A stretch of 38,587 nucleotides of DNA, taken from the NCBI GenBank assembly GCA_903825435.1, contig CAIKAP010000108.1, positions 1 through 38,587 on the forward strand. The letters run 5' to 3'. Below the pieces are notes generated by a model that saw only the letters and a program-made list of their open reading frames with translations, was not told where the DNA came from and made no database searches. Origin of the DNA: an uncultured Verrucomicrobiota bacterium (GTDB lineage Bacteria; Verrucomicrobiota; Verrucomicrobiia; Palsa-1439). The position numbers and the translations under genes were made by a program. Of this stretch, positions 5,869 through 14,315 are shown piece after piece (the stretch's first letter is position 1; each line of letters begins with the position of its first letter).

Positions 5869-8340
5869 TTACTTGCCGAGAGCCTTGTTCAGTTCTTCTT
5901 GGAGTGCGGGTCGGAGTTTGATAGCCAGCTGCGCGTAGGCGTCCACAAACCGGTCGAGTCCGTACTGTTTACAGAAAACGGCCAGGCGCATGTACCAGAA
6001 AGCTTCCTGCTCCTTGTCGTTGCGCGCGTAACCGGCGGCTAGATTGACAATGGTGGCGGGCTGCAACTTGCGCCATTCTCGCGGCGTATCGCCAAAATCC
6101 AAGACAAAGACAAGCTGTGTGTCGGAGGCGCGGCTAAGTTTACCTATGAACGAGGCGCCGCCGGGTTGTTTGATGTCCTCGCCGTTGATGGGCTGGCGCT
6201 TGAAGGCAGCAGCTAGTTGGAGTTTAAGGTCGGCCAACGCTTTGACGACGGCGAGGTGCTGGTTAATCCGAGCGCGGGCGTCGGCGGTCTGGAGTTCGGA
6301 CTGGAGCAAACTGTATTTTTCGAGGAGCCCATTGAAATCATAAGCGGCCAGCAGTTTCGGCGCGTCAACCTCGACAGTCGCCAGCAGTCTAGCATCAGCC
6401 TCAGTTTGTTGGCGCTGGCGTTCGAGTTTCTGGCGTTGTTGTTCTTCGCGCTCGCGCTTCCCGTCGGCGAGGCGTTCGGTTTGTTGCTGTTTGCGAAAGT
6501 CGTCGTCGCGCTGGCGCAAATCAGCGGCAGCGTGTTCGATTTGGGCCTTGAGGAATGGGATTCTCATCTGCGACTGCACGTCTTTGAGGGCTTTGAGAGC
6601 AGGCCGGAGTTCGCCCTGCTTGTAAAGTTGTTCGGCCTTAGCGGTGGTCTTGGGGATAAACAGGCACTCACGGGCCAATTCAGCGACTAGCGGTTGAAGA
6701 GTGTACACCCATTTATGTTCGTCGTCCACGGTGGCGTTCTTAAAGCGGTCGAAATGCGACACTGCGTTCGTGAACCGCTGTGCACGCAGTTCGATCAACC
6801 CGGTGTTGAAGTCGGCGAGAGTCGCTGCCCATGGTGGCATGGTGGTGGCGATCTTGTTTATGTCGGCCTGTGGGAGTTTTTGGAGTATGACGCTGGCAAG
6901 CAGGCTGACGAAGTTGCTGGAGTTGATCTTAGGTAAAATCTTGGGCTGGAGAAGAGGATCCTCCGCCTTTTCGAACACAGTGCGTGCCTCTTGAGGTTGA
7001 TTGTTCAAAAGCAGGCCAACGCCTTCCATGTAGAATAGCCAGCGCAGGTGGCTCGGTTGGGAACGGAACTGTCTCTGTAACGCCTCGTAGCCGAGTAAGG
7101 CCGCCGTCATCTTTCCGTTGGAGAGTTGTTGTGCCGTGTCGTTCCAACCTTGGTTTTCGTTGAAGTTGACTTCCTCGATCTTGATCGTGGTTCTTTCGAG
7201 CTGTTGTGTCACGCTCTGGTGTGGTGATGGCGGCGGCTCTTCTCCAAACAACTTATCGCGCTTCAGCCACAAGAACATCCCGACGGCAGCTACGGCCGCC
7301 AATCCGACCACCGTGAGGACCACCGAAGCCAAACTGATCCGCTCGCCGGTTTGGGTGACGATTATGGGTTTCTTCTCTAGATCCTCCAATACTACCCTCG
7401 CTTTCTGCAGGTCGGTAATCAATGCGTCGTAACTCTCGTAGCGTTCGGATGGGCTCTTGGCTAGCATCCGTCCAATCACTTGTGCCGTGGTGTCCTGCAC
7501 AGTAGGCACGTATGTCTTTAGTGAATAGGCTGGCGCCGTTGTGTGTTTGACAGCCACATCCATCGCCGTGGCCGCATCAAACGGCGGACGACCTGCCATT
7601 GCGTGGAACAGTGTCGCTCCAAGCGAATAAATGTCGCTGCGGAAATCCTCCTCATGTCCGAGTAACTTCTCTGGAGCAATGTAGTATGGGGTGCCCCAGA
7701 TTGGTTCGACACTACCGGATGCCTTACTGTCGCTGTTTTTGGGGCGAGCGAGGCCGAAGTCCACGATCTTCGGAACACCTTGTTCGTTGAAGAGAATGTT
7801 ACCCGGCTTGACGTCACGGTGCAGTAATCCGGCCTCGAATGCGGACTTCAAGCCTCCGGTGACTTGTATGCCGATGTCGAGGACATCCTTCTCGGTAACC
7901 TTGCCAATCTTCGTGAGGCGGTCGTCGAGGCTGCCACGCTCCAGCAACTCCATCACAAGGTAGCATTGGCCTTGGTGTTCGCCGAAAGAGAAGACGCGGA
8001 CGACGTTTGGGTGGTTGACCGCCGCCGCCGCCTGCGCTTCGCGGCGAAAGTTCGCCAAAAACTCGGAATTTGTGGCAAATTTCTGGCGGAGAATCTTGAC
8101 GGCCAGCGTGCGGTTCAGTGCTAGATCCACGGCCTTGTACACGGTGCCCATACCGCCGAACCCGAGCGCGTGCAGTAATAGAAAATCATTGAACTGCACC
8201 GGTACAACCGTGGGCGCGCCGCAATGCGGGCAATCCACGTGCGTCAAGCCCACCATCCCCTCCATGGACATCACGCTCTTGCAGGTGGGGCAGACTGTTG
8301 ATTGGGGTACTGTACCGGGAACTTCCATACTCATTGCCAT
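5869..8340 (-). CDS. Zinc-ribbon, membrane-anchored Ser/Thr protein kinase
   Basis: 823 residues. Zinc ribbon Cys17/Cys20 and Cys37/Cys40, then a Hanks-type kinase domain (about 52-315): G-loop LGFGGMGTVYKA (59-70), invariant Lys82 in AVKIL, catalytic HRDVKPGN (Asp176), DFG (194-196), GTPYYIAPE activation segment. One membrane helix lies at about 337-358 (ASVVLTVVGLAAVAAVGMFL). The extracytoplasmic part contains a long charged coiled coil (around KREREEQQRQKLERQRQQTE) and helical repeats, probably TPR-like, to the C-terminus. The architecture is typical of PVC kinases. The start at 8340 is followed by in-frame ATGs at 8334 and 8328; none has a strong ribosome-binding site. The gene is convergent with the radical SAM fragment and divergent from the 8451 gene. 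Substrate unknown. Confidence 0.93.
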   Translation of the reverse strand: MAMSMEVPGTVPQSTVCPTCKSVMSMEGMVGLTHVDCPHCGAPTVVPVQFNDFLLLHALGFGGMGTVYKAVDLALNRTLAVKILRQKFATNSEFLANFRREAQAAAAVNHPNVVRVFSFGEHQGQCYLVMELLERGSLDDRLTKIGKVTEKDVLDIGIQVTGGLKSAFEAGLLHRDVKPGNILFNEQGVPKIVDFGLARPKNSDSKASGSVEPIWGTPYYIAPEKLLGHEEDFRSDIYSLGATLFHAMAGRPPFDAATAMDVAVKHTTAPAYSLKTYVPTVQDTTAQVIGRMLAKSPSERYESYDALITDLQKARVVLEDLEKKPIIVTQTGERISLASVVLTVVGLAAVAAVGMFLWLKRDKLFGEEPPPSPHQSVTQQLERTTIKIEEVNFNENQGWNDTAQQLSNGKMTAALLGYEALQRQFRSQPSHLRWLFYMEGVGLLLNNQPQEARTVFEKAEDPLLQPKILPKINSSNFVSLLASVILQKLPQADINKIATTMPPWAATLADFNTGLIELRAQRFTNAVSHFDRFKNATVDDEHKWVYTLQPLVAELARECLFIPKTTAKAEQLYKQGELRPALKALKDVQSQMRIPFLKAQIEHAAADLRQRDDDFRKQQQTERLADGKREREEQQRQKLERQRQQTEADARLLATVEVDAPKLLAAYDFNGLLEKYSLLQSELQTADARARINQHLAVVKALADLKLQLAAAFKRQPINGEDIKQPGGASFIGKLSRASDTQLVFVLDFGDTPREWRKLQPATIVNLAAGYARNDKEQEAFWYMRLAVFCKQYGLDRFVDAYAQLAIKLRPALQEELNKALGK

Positions 8341-8450
8341 TTATTAGCGAGCCACCCTACACACGACCTCCGTCGGCATCAACAGCAAACCGGTTTCCCG
8401 CTTGGATTGACATCGGCAGTGGTGTGGGCATACTGATAGCCGTGCTACCT

Positions 8451-8936
8451 ATGAATGTCAGACAAACAATTGAATCCGCCTTCGAGAATGTAGGGTACCC
8501 TGGCGATGTGAATATCATCAAGTGCAGTTGTCCGATCTGCCGCCACATCGTTGATGATTTTCGCGGCACCACCTGGCGCAACCAGAATCTAGAGGCCCTT
8601 CGCAAACATCAGATCGCCATCTCCTTATTCACTCACGAGGCGTTCCAATATTTCCTGCCAGCCTTCATGATCCACTCACTCGGCGCGTGGGGGGACACCT
8701 ATTTGATCCCATTCCTGATCACTAAACAATTCCTCCCGTTGCGCCCCGCAGAGAACGCCGCCCGTCAAGCGCACCACGCCAAACGCACCGCCCTATTCTC
8801 CTCGCCACAACGCTCCTCCATCATCGCTTACCTGCGAGAGTACGCTGCCTCGGGTACCGCGCCGGTCGGCGATGACATCGCGTGCGCTATCGCCAACATC
8901 GAAAACGCTCCGCCCGCCAAATCACCTCAGAGATGA
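8451..8936 (+). CDS. Conserved hypothetical protein, DUF6714-like
   Basis: 161 residues from the ATG at 8451 (MNVRQTIESAFENVGYPGDV). The longer frame from 8298 is rejected because it would overlap the kinase start and adds non-conserved residues. Features: an N-terminal CSCPICRHIVDDFRGTTWRN motif with three close cysteines, then HQIAISLFTHEAFQYFLPAF, then a C-terminal SSPQRSSIIAYLREYA. This pattern matches, from memory, the DUF6714 family of unknown function. No signal peptide or membrane helix is seen; cytoplasmic. The 110-bp gap to the kinase start holds no clear promoter. Function is not known. Confidence 0.75.
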   Translation: MNVRQTIESAFENVGYPGDVNIIKCSCPICRHIVDDFRGTTWRNQNLEALRKHQIAISLFTHEAFQYFLPAFMIHSLGAWGDTYLIPFLITKQFLPLRPAENAARQAHHAKRTALFSSPQRSSIIAYLREYAASGTAPVGDDIACAIANIENAPPAKSPQR

Positions 8937-8980
8937 TTTCCCCTAAGAGTGCTCTGGATTTCGACAGCTACAAGATTCGC

Positions 8981-11056
8981 TCAGAGTTCCAGCGCGGTGA
9001 CAACGACTTGTTCGCCGACCATGCGGCACTTGGGGCCGATGGTCAGGCGGGCGAAATCGGTTTCGACGTAGGCTTCGAACACGAACCGTTTCTTGCGCGC
9101 GGCGTCGGGGATTTCGAGGCGGTAGCCGGTGCCGTCGCGGTGTGCGCTGAACGGAATCCGCTCGGCGCGGAGCCAGTCCTGTACGCGTGCGCCGATGCCG
9201 GGCTGGCGGAGTTCGACTTTGGCTTGCCGGAACATTTCCGGAACATAACCTTCGAGTGGCTTCAGGCCGAGCACCGACGGCTCCCACGCTTTCAGCGCAA
9301 AAACGGTCTTGCCGGTCACGGTGACGCGGCGTGGGGTGAAGAGCGATTCGCGGACGGAGAGAAGATTGTCGGTGAGTTCGGGATTCTGCTGGAGCAGGTG
9401 CGCGAACATCCGGGCGTTGAGTGACTCGGCGGTCGCACCGGACCATTCGGGCGGGACGTGGAGACGAACGTAGACCGGTTTGAGCCGGACTTTGCGCGCC
9501 ATCAGGTCGCGGAACGCCTCCAAGTCTTTCGGCGGATGGAGTTTTCGGACAACTGGCTTGGTGGGGCGGACGGATTTGAGATTCGCGACGTGAGGTTGTT
9601 GCCACGTTTTGATTTGGTCCCAAGCGGACGGAGGCAATGATTGGTCGTAGCAGATGTCTGCGTCGGGGTTGATCTTGCCGCCGAGCGCCAGCACTTGCGT
9701 CGCGGCGTAGTCGGCCCAGCCGGTGGCGAGGCGGAACTCGAAGTTGTTGGTCTCGCACGCGGACTTCACCGGGCCGATGATCGGCTTGAAGTCGGCTTCG
9801 TCGAGGAACAGGCGGTCGTGTTCGAGCGGCGTGCCCGGCATCCGCACGAGTAGCCCGGCACTGAAGAGGACGCGCAACGACGGATTCGCGTCGCGGCGTT
9901 TTTCTTTCAGCCAGCGGACGAATTCGCGAAACTCGACGAGGTCGGCGTCGGTCTCGTGGCCGGTGAGGATGTAGAAAAGTTTGATCTCCCGGATGCGTTC
10001 GCGCAGCAAGGCGATCAGGACGGTGCGGATGTCGGCGGTGGCGAGCGATTTGTTGAGGAACGTGCGGAGCCGTTCGCTGATGCCTTCGATGCCGAGCGTG
10101 AAACTGCGTTTGTCGGCGACGACTTCCAGCGGCAATAGCCACGGCGTTTGCGCGAGGATGTCAACGCGCTGGCTCTTGAAGGTGACGCGGTCGAACATGC
10201 GGTTCAACTCGACGATGAGCCGCGCGATGTCGGTGTGTGTGTTGAAGTTGAAGCTGGCGAGGTCAAGTTCCTCACAGCCGGTCTGCTGTTTCAGGAGGCT
10301 GGCGTGGGCGATGAGGTCGGCGGCGGGAAGTTCACGGTACGGTTTGCGGTCGAAGCCCTCGAAGCAGAACGAACAGGTGGACGGGCAGCCGTAGGTGATC
10401 TGGAGGCGCGCGGTGCCGGCTTCGGGGCTGTTGAGGATCGGGTAGCGAAGCGGCAGCAACACGGCGGAAGGATGCGCGACTTTGACGCGCGGGCTGGTTT
10501 TGACGCGGCGTGTGCGGACGATCTCCGCGATGGCTTGCTCGGCTTCGCCGTGGAAGGTGCTGTCAACGAAATCGGCGAGGCATTGCGCGGCACCGGCGTT
10601 GGAGCCGCCGAGGATGACCGGCGGAAACTTGCCGGTGCGTTCGGCAGCCAGCAGCGGCCAACCGGAATGACGGAGCAGATACGGCAGGTTCAGCATCTCC
10701 AGCACGAAAGAGTTCGAGACGAGGACGAGGTCGAAATCCTCGGCGGAGCGCCACGATTGGATGCCGGTGAGTAACGGCACGCGGGATTCGATGAGGAGGC
10801 GTCGGTCGTGCGCGGGCGGGAAGAAAACAAAATCAATGTAAGCGCTCGGCGCGGCGCGACGGACGGCGTCGAAGATGAAGAGATGTGAGGTCGAGCGGTC
10901 AACGTCGCGGAACGGCGAGAGCCGCACGATCAACACACGCAGCGGCGCAGTGGCGAAGTCGGGATTGCCGAACGTCGGATCTGGGCGCGGCGCGAATAGC
11001 GCGGCCTGCTGCATCCGCGCGGCGTTGGCGGCAAAGAACTGGCTGTAGTCGCTCAT
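8981..11056 (-). CDS. Radical SAM protein with B12-binding-like N-terminal domain
   Basis: 691 residues. The N-terminal 200 residues resemble a cobalamin-binding Rossmann domain (LRVLIVRLSPFRDVDRSTSH; VILGGSNAGAAQCLADFVDS). The radical SAM domain begins with YGCPSTCSFCFEGF, giving cluster ligands Cys224, Cys228 and Cys231, followed by barrel elements (ELDLASFNFNTHTDIARLIV; FTLGIEGISERLRTFLNKSL; LRVLFSAGLLVRMPGTPLEH). A C-terminal 200-residue region (from about 490) has no assignment and contains a segment resembling a substrate or RNA-binding fold. Its start overlaps the stop of the upstream glycosyltransferase (ATGA, 11053-11056), so the two are co-translated. Reaction unknown; methyl transfer or rearrangement on the glycosyltransferase product is only a guess. 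Confidence 0.85.
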   Translation of the reverse strand: MSDYSQFFAANAARMQQAALFAPRPDPTFGNPDFATAPLRVLIVRLSPFRDVDRSTSHLFIFDAVRRAAPSAYIDFVFFPPAHDRRLLIESRVPLLTGIQSWRSAEDFDLVLVSNSFVLEMLNLPYLLRHSGWPLLAAERTGKFPPVILGGSNAGAAQCLADFVDSTFHGEAEQAIAEIVRTRRVKTSPRVKVAHPSAVLLPLRYPILNSPEAGTARLQITYGCPSTCSFCFEGFDRKPYRELPAADLIAHASLLKQQTGCEELDLASFNFNTHTDIARLIVELNRMFDRVTFKSQRVDILAQTPWLLPLEVVADKRSFTLGIEGISERLRTFLNKSLATADIRTVLIALLRERIREIKLFYILTGHETDADLVEFREFVRWLKEKRRDANPSLRVLFSAGLLVRMPGTPLEHDRLFLDEADFKPIIGPVKSACETNNFEFRLATGWADYAATQVLALGGKINPDADICYDQSLPPSAWDQIKTWQQPHVANLKSVRPTKPVVRKLHPPKDLEAFRDLMARKVRLKPVYVRLHVPPEWSGATAESLNARMFAHLLQQNPELTDNLLSVRESLFTPRRVTVTGKTVFALKAWEPSVLGLKPLEGYVPEMFRQAKVELRQPGIGARVQDWLRAERIPFSAHRDGTGYRLEIPDAARKKRFVFEAYVETDFARLTIGPKCRMVGEQVVVTALEL

Positions 11057-12285
11057 TGGACCGAAGCTAGCACAGTTTCGACATGCTCGGCCATTTTATC
11101 GACGCCGAATTTTTCCTGGACGGCGATGCGGCCGGCTTGGCCGAGTTGGCGGGCGCGCGATGGGTCGGTGAGGAGTTGGCGAAGAGCGGCGGCGAGCGAG
11201 TGAACGTCGTTCGGTTCGCAGAGGAGGCCGCCGCCGGTGGCGGCGATGAGTTCCGGAAATGCTCCGTGTCGCGGTTGGACGACGGGAACGGCGCAGGCGA
11301 GCGATTCGAGGATGTAGAGTCCGAACGCTTCGGCGTAGAGCGTGGGGACGGAGAGAACGTTGAGGCTTTGGAGGAAAGCGATCTTGGCGTCGCGCTCCAG
11401 GTTCGGAAGAAACTCGACGCGGTTGCCGAGCCGTCGGCGCAGTGCGGCGACGAGTGGTTTGTCGGCGTTGGTCATCGCGCCGGCGACGCGGAGGCGGGCG
11501 TTGAGGATGTTCAACTCGGCGAATGCGTCGGCGAGGAGGCCGAGACCTTTGCCGTGAGACATCAGCGAGAGAAAACCGATGGTCGGCACGGGGGGCGGCG
11601 CGGCGGCAGGCGCGAATTTTTCGAGCGCGATGCCGTTGTGGATGACGTTGATGCGGTCGGAGGGGAGGTTCAGACGCGTGCGCATCAGGTCGGCGAAGTA
11701 ACGGCTGACGGCGATGAAACAGTCCACGTCGGCGCAACGTTGGGTGAGCAGTTGCCAGGACTGGGTGCGATACGGTTCGGCGAGGCCGTCGAGAAAGGAG
11801 TCTTCACCTTGCATCGTGGCGACGAGCGGAGCACGGAGTTCTTCTTTCAGGCGGCGCGCCATGCCGGTGAGGAGGGAGTTGGAGAGGCAGATAACATCGA
11901 ATTGCGGTTGGGTGCGGAGCCAGTCGAGAAGACGGTCGAGTTCGGGCGGTGCGCCGGTGAGCATGGCGACGGCGGATTCGCCGAGGTCCTTGGCGGTGGT
12001 CATGTGGGCGAAGCCGGAACAAAACCGGAGCATGGCGGGGGCACTGAGAGCACGGTCAAGCCAGCGCGGGACGCGGAATTTTCGTTCAAGGAAGACGCTG
12101 ATGCCGCTGAGGAAGATCGGCGAGGTGCCGGTTTCGAGTGGTGTCTCGGGGACAATCGGCAGGTAGAGCGGCACCATGAGGACGTCGTGGCCGCGAGCGC
12201 GGAGGGCATGGACGAGCGCGTTGTCGCGAAGGCAGCCGCCGCAGTGGTAATTGCCGGTGCCGGGGGTGAGTTGGAGGATGCGCAC
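11053..12285 (-). CDS. Glycosyltransferase family 4
   Basis: 410 residues from a GTG start at 12285 (VRILQLTPGTGNYHCGGCLR, initiating as Met). GT-B fold: N-terminal acceptor domain with GGCLRDNALVHALRARGHDV, and C-terminal donor domain with VPTIGFLSLMSHGKGLGLLA and the EX7E-type motif EAFGLYILESLACAVPVVQP, then a closing helix. GT4 enzymes transfer sugars from nucleotide-sugar donors at the cytoplasmic face. There is no signal peptide. First gene of a two-gene operon with the radical SAM protein. The promoter (TTGGTG-N18-TAAACT) ends 6 nt before the GTG, implying a leaderless transcript, and an inverted repeat overlaps its -35. Confidence 0.9.
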   Translation of the reverse strand: MRILQLTPGTGNYHCGGCLRDNALVHALRARGHDVLMVPLYLPIVPETPLETGTSPIFLSGISVFLERKFRVPRWLDRALSAPAMLRFCSGFAHMTTAKDLGESAVAMLTGAPPELDRLLDWLRTQPQFDVICLSNSLLTGMARRLKEELRAPLVATMQGEDSFLDGLAEPYRTQSWQLLTQRCADVDCFIAVSRYFADLMRTRLNLPSDRINVIHNGIALEKFAPAAAPPPVPTIGFLSLMSHGKGLGLLADAFAELNILNARLRVAGAMTNADKPLVAALRRRLGNRVEFLPNLERDAKIAFLQSLNVLSVPTLYAEAFGLYILESLACAVPVVQPRHGAFPELIAATGGGLLCEPNDVHSLAAALRQLLTDPSRARQLGQAGRIAVQEKFGVDKMAEHVETVLASVQ

Positions 12286-12340
12286 GCCAGCAGTTTAGCA
12301 CAGCGACTCTGTCTTCACCAAGTGGGTTGCACCTACTTGG
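12286..12340 (-). promoter_or_regulatory. Promoter and operator of the glycosyltransferase/radical SAM operon
   Basis: On the minus strand: -35 TTGGTG (complement of 12316-12321), 18-bp spacer, extended -10 TGC-TAAACT (complement of 12292-12297), then 6 nt and the GTG start. A 10-bp inverted repeat with 9 of 10 pairs (CCAAGTGGGT-TGC-ACCTACTTGG, 12318-12340) overlaps the -35 box, the position expected of a repressor site. No ribosome-binding site is present. Confidence 0.55.
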
Positions 12341-12405
12341 ATGATATTTATGAAAAGCCGTCGGCTGAGAGTGAGCGGGCCGTGACATGATACACCGCCC
12401 CCGCA

Positions 12406-13120
12406 AGCCGTTTTCAAGTTTCAAGAGTTGACCCCAATGACCAATGACCCAATGACCTCATTGATTACCGCCAGTTAGGATCCTTGCAATTGTTGTTTGG
12501 GCTGAAACAGGGTTTAACAACCTCGCTTCCCCAAATCTTCTTTCCTGCTCGTTGCGGATTTCTGAGGAACGATTGATTTCTATCAGTGAAGTACCGGTCA
12601 ATCGCTGCGCGGCAATCCCTGTGATTTCCGCCACGCATAGAAGTGCCAAACAAATTGGGAGAATCCATAACCTTTTGGATCGCGCATCCTGTAATTAGTC
12701 CATGCCTGCTTTAGGTTTGCGACCCCATTACTCAATTGTGCGTGCACCTGAGGAAACACGGTCAACAGTCGAGTGTAGCGCTCTCGTGGTCTTCTGCCCG
12801 TGGTTATCTTCGTGAGGACGGCGCGAATTCTTCTTGGGTGGAGCGTAGCGAAATCTGCAAACGAGTAGCCACACGTTCTGATTAACCCCTTGTACTTACG
12901 AACCGTTGGCCGCGAGATTCGCAGGACCTTAGCAAGGGAATAGACGGGTGGAACTTCATCGGACACATGCAGCGCCGCTAACCGGATGATTTTGGAGATT
13001 GCAATTCTCGGGGGTGACATTTCTTCTTCCTCATCACCCGCATTTTCGGCCGGTCAGAAGTCGGGAGAAAGGGGTCAACGGAAGGGGAAGGGGGTCAACT
13101 CTTGAAACTTGAAAACGGCT
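12406..13120. mobile_element. 715-bp element with perfect 30-bp terminal inverted repeats
   Basis: Bases 12406-12435 and 13091-13120 are exact reverse complements over 30 bp (outer end AGCCGTTTTC, inner end GAGTTGACCCC). No target duplication is evident outside them. The only gene inside is an orphan IstA-like DNA-binding protein at 12598-13020; no DDE catalytic domain and no istB are present. Just inside the left repeat lie three tandem CCAATGA units (12433-12453). Perfect repeats suggest recent movement, so a transposase must have acted in trans or was deleted. Confidence 0.75.
12598..13020 (-). CDS. Orphan IstA-like (IS21-type) DNA-binding N-terminal protein
   Basis: 140 residues. An N-terminal HTH (YSLAKVLRISRPTVRKYKGL) and the YRMRDPKGYGFSQFVWHFYA-then-WRKSQG segment match the N-terminal DNA-binding part of IS21 IstA transposases (usual motif YGYSQFCExYRRW). 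The protein stops right after this point, so the DDE catalytic core found in full-length IstA (about 350-500 residues) is absent. A ribosome-binding site (GAGGAAG) precedes the ATG. It sits inside the inverted-repeat element. It could be a truncated transposase fixed as a repressor of transposition, or simply a remnant; the intact start, ribosome site and clean stop favour an expressed protein. Confidence 0.65.
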   Translation of the reverse strand: MSPPRIAISKIIRLAALHVSDEVPPVYSLAKVLRISRPTVRKYKGLIRTCGYSFADFATLHPRRIRAVLTKITTGRRPRERYTRLLTVFPQVHAQLSNGVANLKQAWTNYRMRDPKGYGFSQFVWHFYAWRKSQGLPRSD

Positions 13121-13246
13121 CTGTTTGTTGCTCGACGGAATTGTGTGTCCCCTTTCACGATGAGCATTTCATGCTGGTGACGCTTCAAGGCAATCCTTTT
13201 TCTATGCGACGACACGCTGGCGAGCGAGAGTTTGGACCGCTGCTTG

Positions 13247-14314
13247 TCATGGCTTATTCCTCGGGCCGAAGGCGTAGACGGTGCCGTCTTCCGCACCGAT
13301 GATGATGAGGTCACCGGCAACAGCGGGCGAACCGGTGATCGGTTTACCGATGTCGTAGCTCCAGAGTTCTTTACCGGCGGCGAGACTGACGAGGTAGAGG
13401 CGTCCGTCGCCGGAACCGAAGATGACTTTGTCGGCGCAGACGACGGGCGAACAGTCAATCTCGTCGCGTGTTTGGAAGGCCCAGAGTTCTTTGACGGTGG
13501 CGCGGTCGAGGCAGTGGAGGCGTTTGTCGCGTCCGCCGATGAGGACGAGTTTGTCGGTGACGGCGGGCGAGGAGAAGAATGGCTCCTTGCCTTTGAAACG
13601 CCAGACGACGTTGGTGCTGGCGAGGTTGGCGCAGATGACTTCGCTGCCGTAGTGGCCGGCGTAGGCTTGTCCGTCGCGGATGGCGGCGGAGCCGGGGACA
13701 TAGGCACCGGCTTCGATGGCGGCGAGTTCTTTGCCGGCGAGGTCGAGGACGTGGAGTTGGCCGTCGCAACCACCGAAGACGATCTTGCCGTCGGCGATGG
13801 CGGGGGCGCCGTTGATGTAGTTGGAGGTGTCGAAGGTCCAGACGGCTTTGCCGGTGGCGGCATCGAGGCAGTGGAGCCGGTTGTCGTAGCTGCCGACGAG
13901 GATGCGCGTGGAGTTGCCGGTGTGGAAGTAATTGGCTGCGCCGGGGATTTTCCCGTCAGTGGCGTATTTCCATTTGAGTGCGCCGGTGGCGGCGTTGAGG
14001 GCGTAGAGGTTGTCGTCGGTGGAGCCGACATAGACGGTGCCGTCGAGGAGGAGAGGGGCGGCTTCGACGGCATTACTGGTGGCGTAGGACCAGACGAGGT
14101 CGCCAGTCTTGAAGGAGAGGGCGTACACCTTGCCGTCGTCGGAGCCGATGAAAACGCGGTCGCCAGAGATGACGGGAGAGGATTTGATGGCGTCGCCGGT
14201 TTTGTAGGTCCAGCGCAACGAGAGCGACGATGGAAGCACATTGGTGGTGACACCGGTCAACGCGGGGTCGGCGCGGAACGCGAAGGCGGCAGCCAATACA
14301 AGCGGGAAGAGCAT
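13247..14314 (-). CDS. Secreted PQQ-like beta-propeller repeat protein (BamB-like)
   Basis: 355 residues. A short hydrophobic N-terminus (MLFPLVLAAAFAFRADPALT) acts as a probable signal peptide. The mature part is a chain of about seven propeller blades with the recurrent pattern V(F/Y)xGSxDGxLYALxxxTGxxxW (for example GDRVFIGSDDGKVYALSFKT, GTVYVGSTDDNLYALNAATG, ADKVIFGSGDGRLYLVSLAA). Such proteins are periplasmic or outer-membrane-associated; the family includes BamB and quinoprotein-like enzymes. I see no evidence for PQQ binding or enzymatic residues. The start lies 1 bp after the stop of the upstream propeller gene at 14316, so both form one operon. Confidence 0.85.
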   Translation of the reverse strand: MLFPLVLAAAFAFRADPALTGVTTNVLPSSLSLRWTYKTGDAIKSSPVISGDRVFIGSDDGKVYALSFKTGDLVWSYATSNAVEAAPLLLDGTVYVGSTDDNLYALNAATGALKWKYATDGKIPGAANYFHTGNSTRILVGSYDNRLHCLDAATGKAVWTFDTSNYINGAPAIADGKIVFGGCDGQLHVLDLAGKELAAIEAGAYVPGSAAIRDGQAYAGHYGSEVICANLASTNVVWRFKGKEPFFSSPAVTDKLVLIGGRDKRLHCLDRATVKELWAFQTRDEIDCSPVVCADKVIFGSGDGRLYLVSLAAGKELWSYDIGKPITGSPAVAGDLIIIGAEDGTVYAFGPRNKP

Positions 14315-14315
14315 T

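Noticed and set aside
12458-12668. Further open frames in the 3' part of the 715-bp element as the rest of IstA
   Set aside because: Neither shows a DDE core or any IstA motif; they overlap each other in different frames.
13075-14253. 392-residue open frame on the minus strand with Ser/Pro/Thr-rich translation
   Set aside because: It is in a different frame of a clear propeller gene and has a low-complexity translation typical of antisense or out-of-frame GC-rich sequence.
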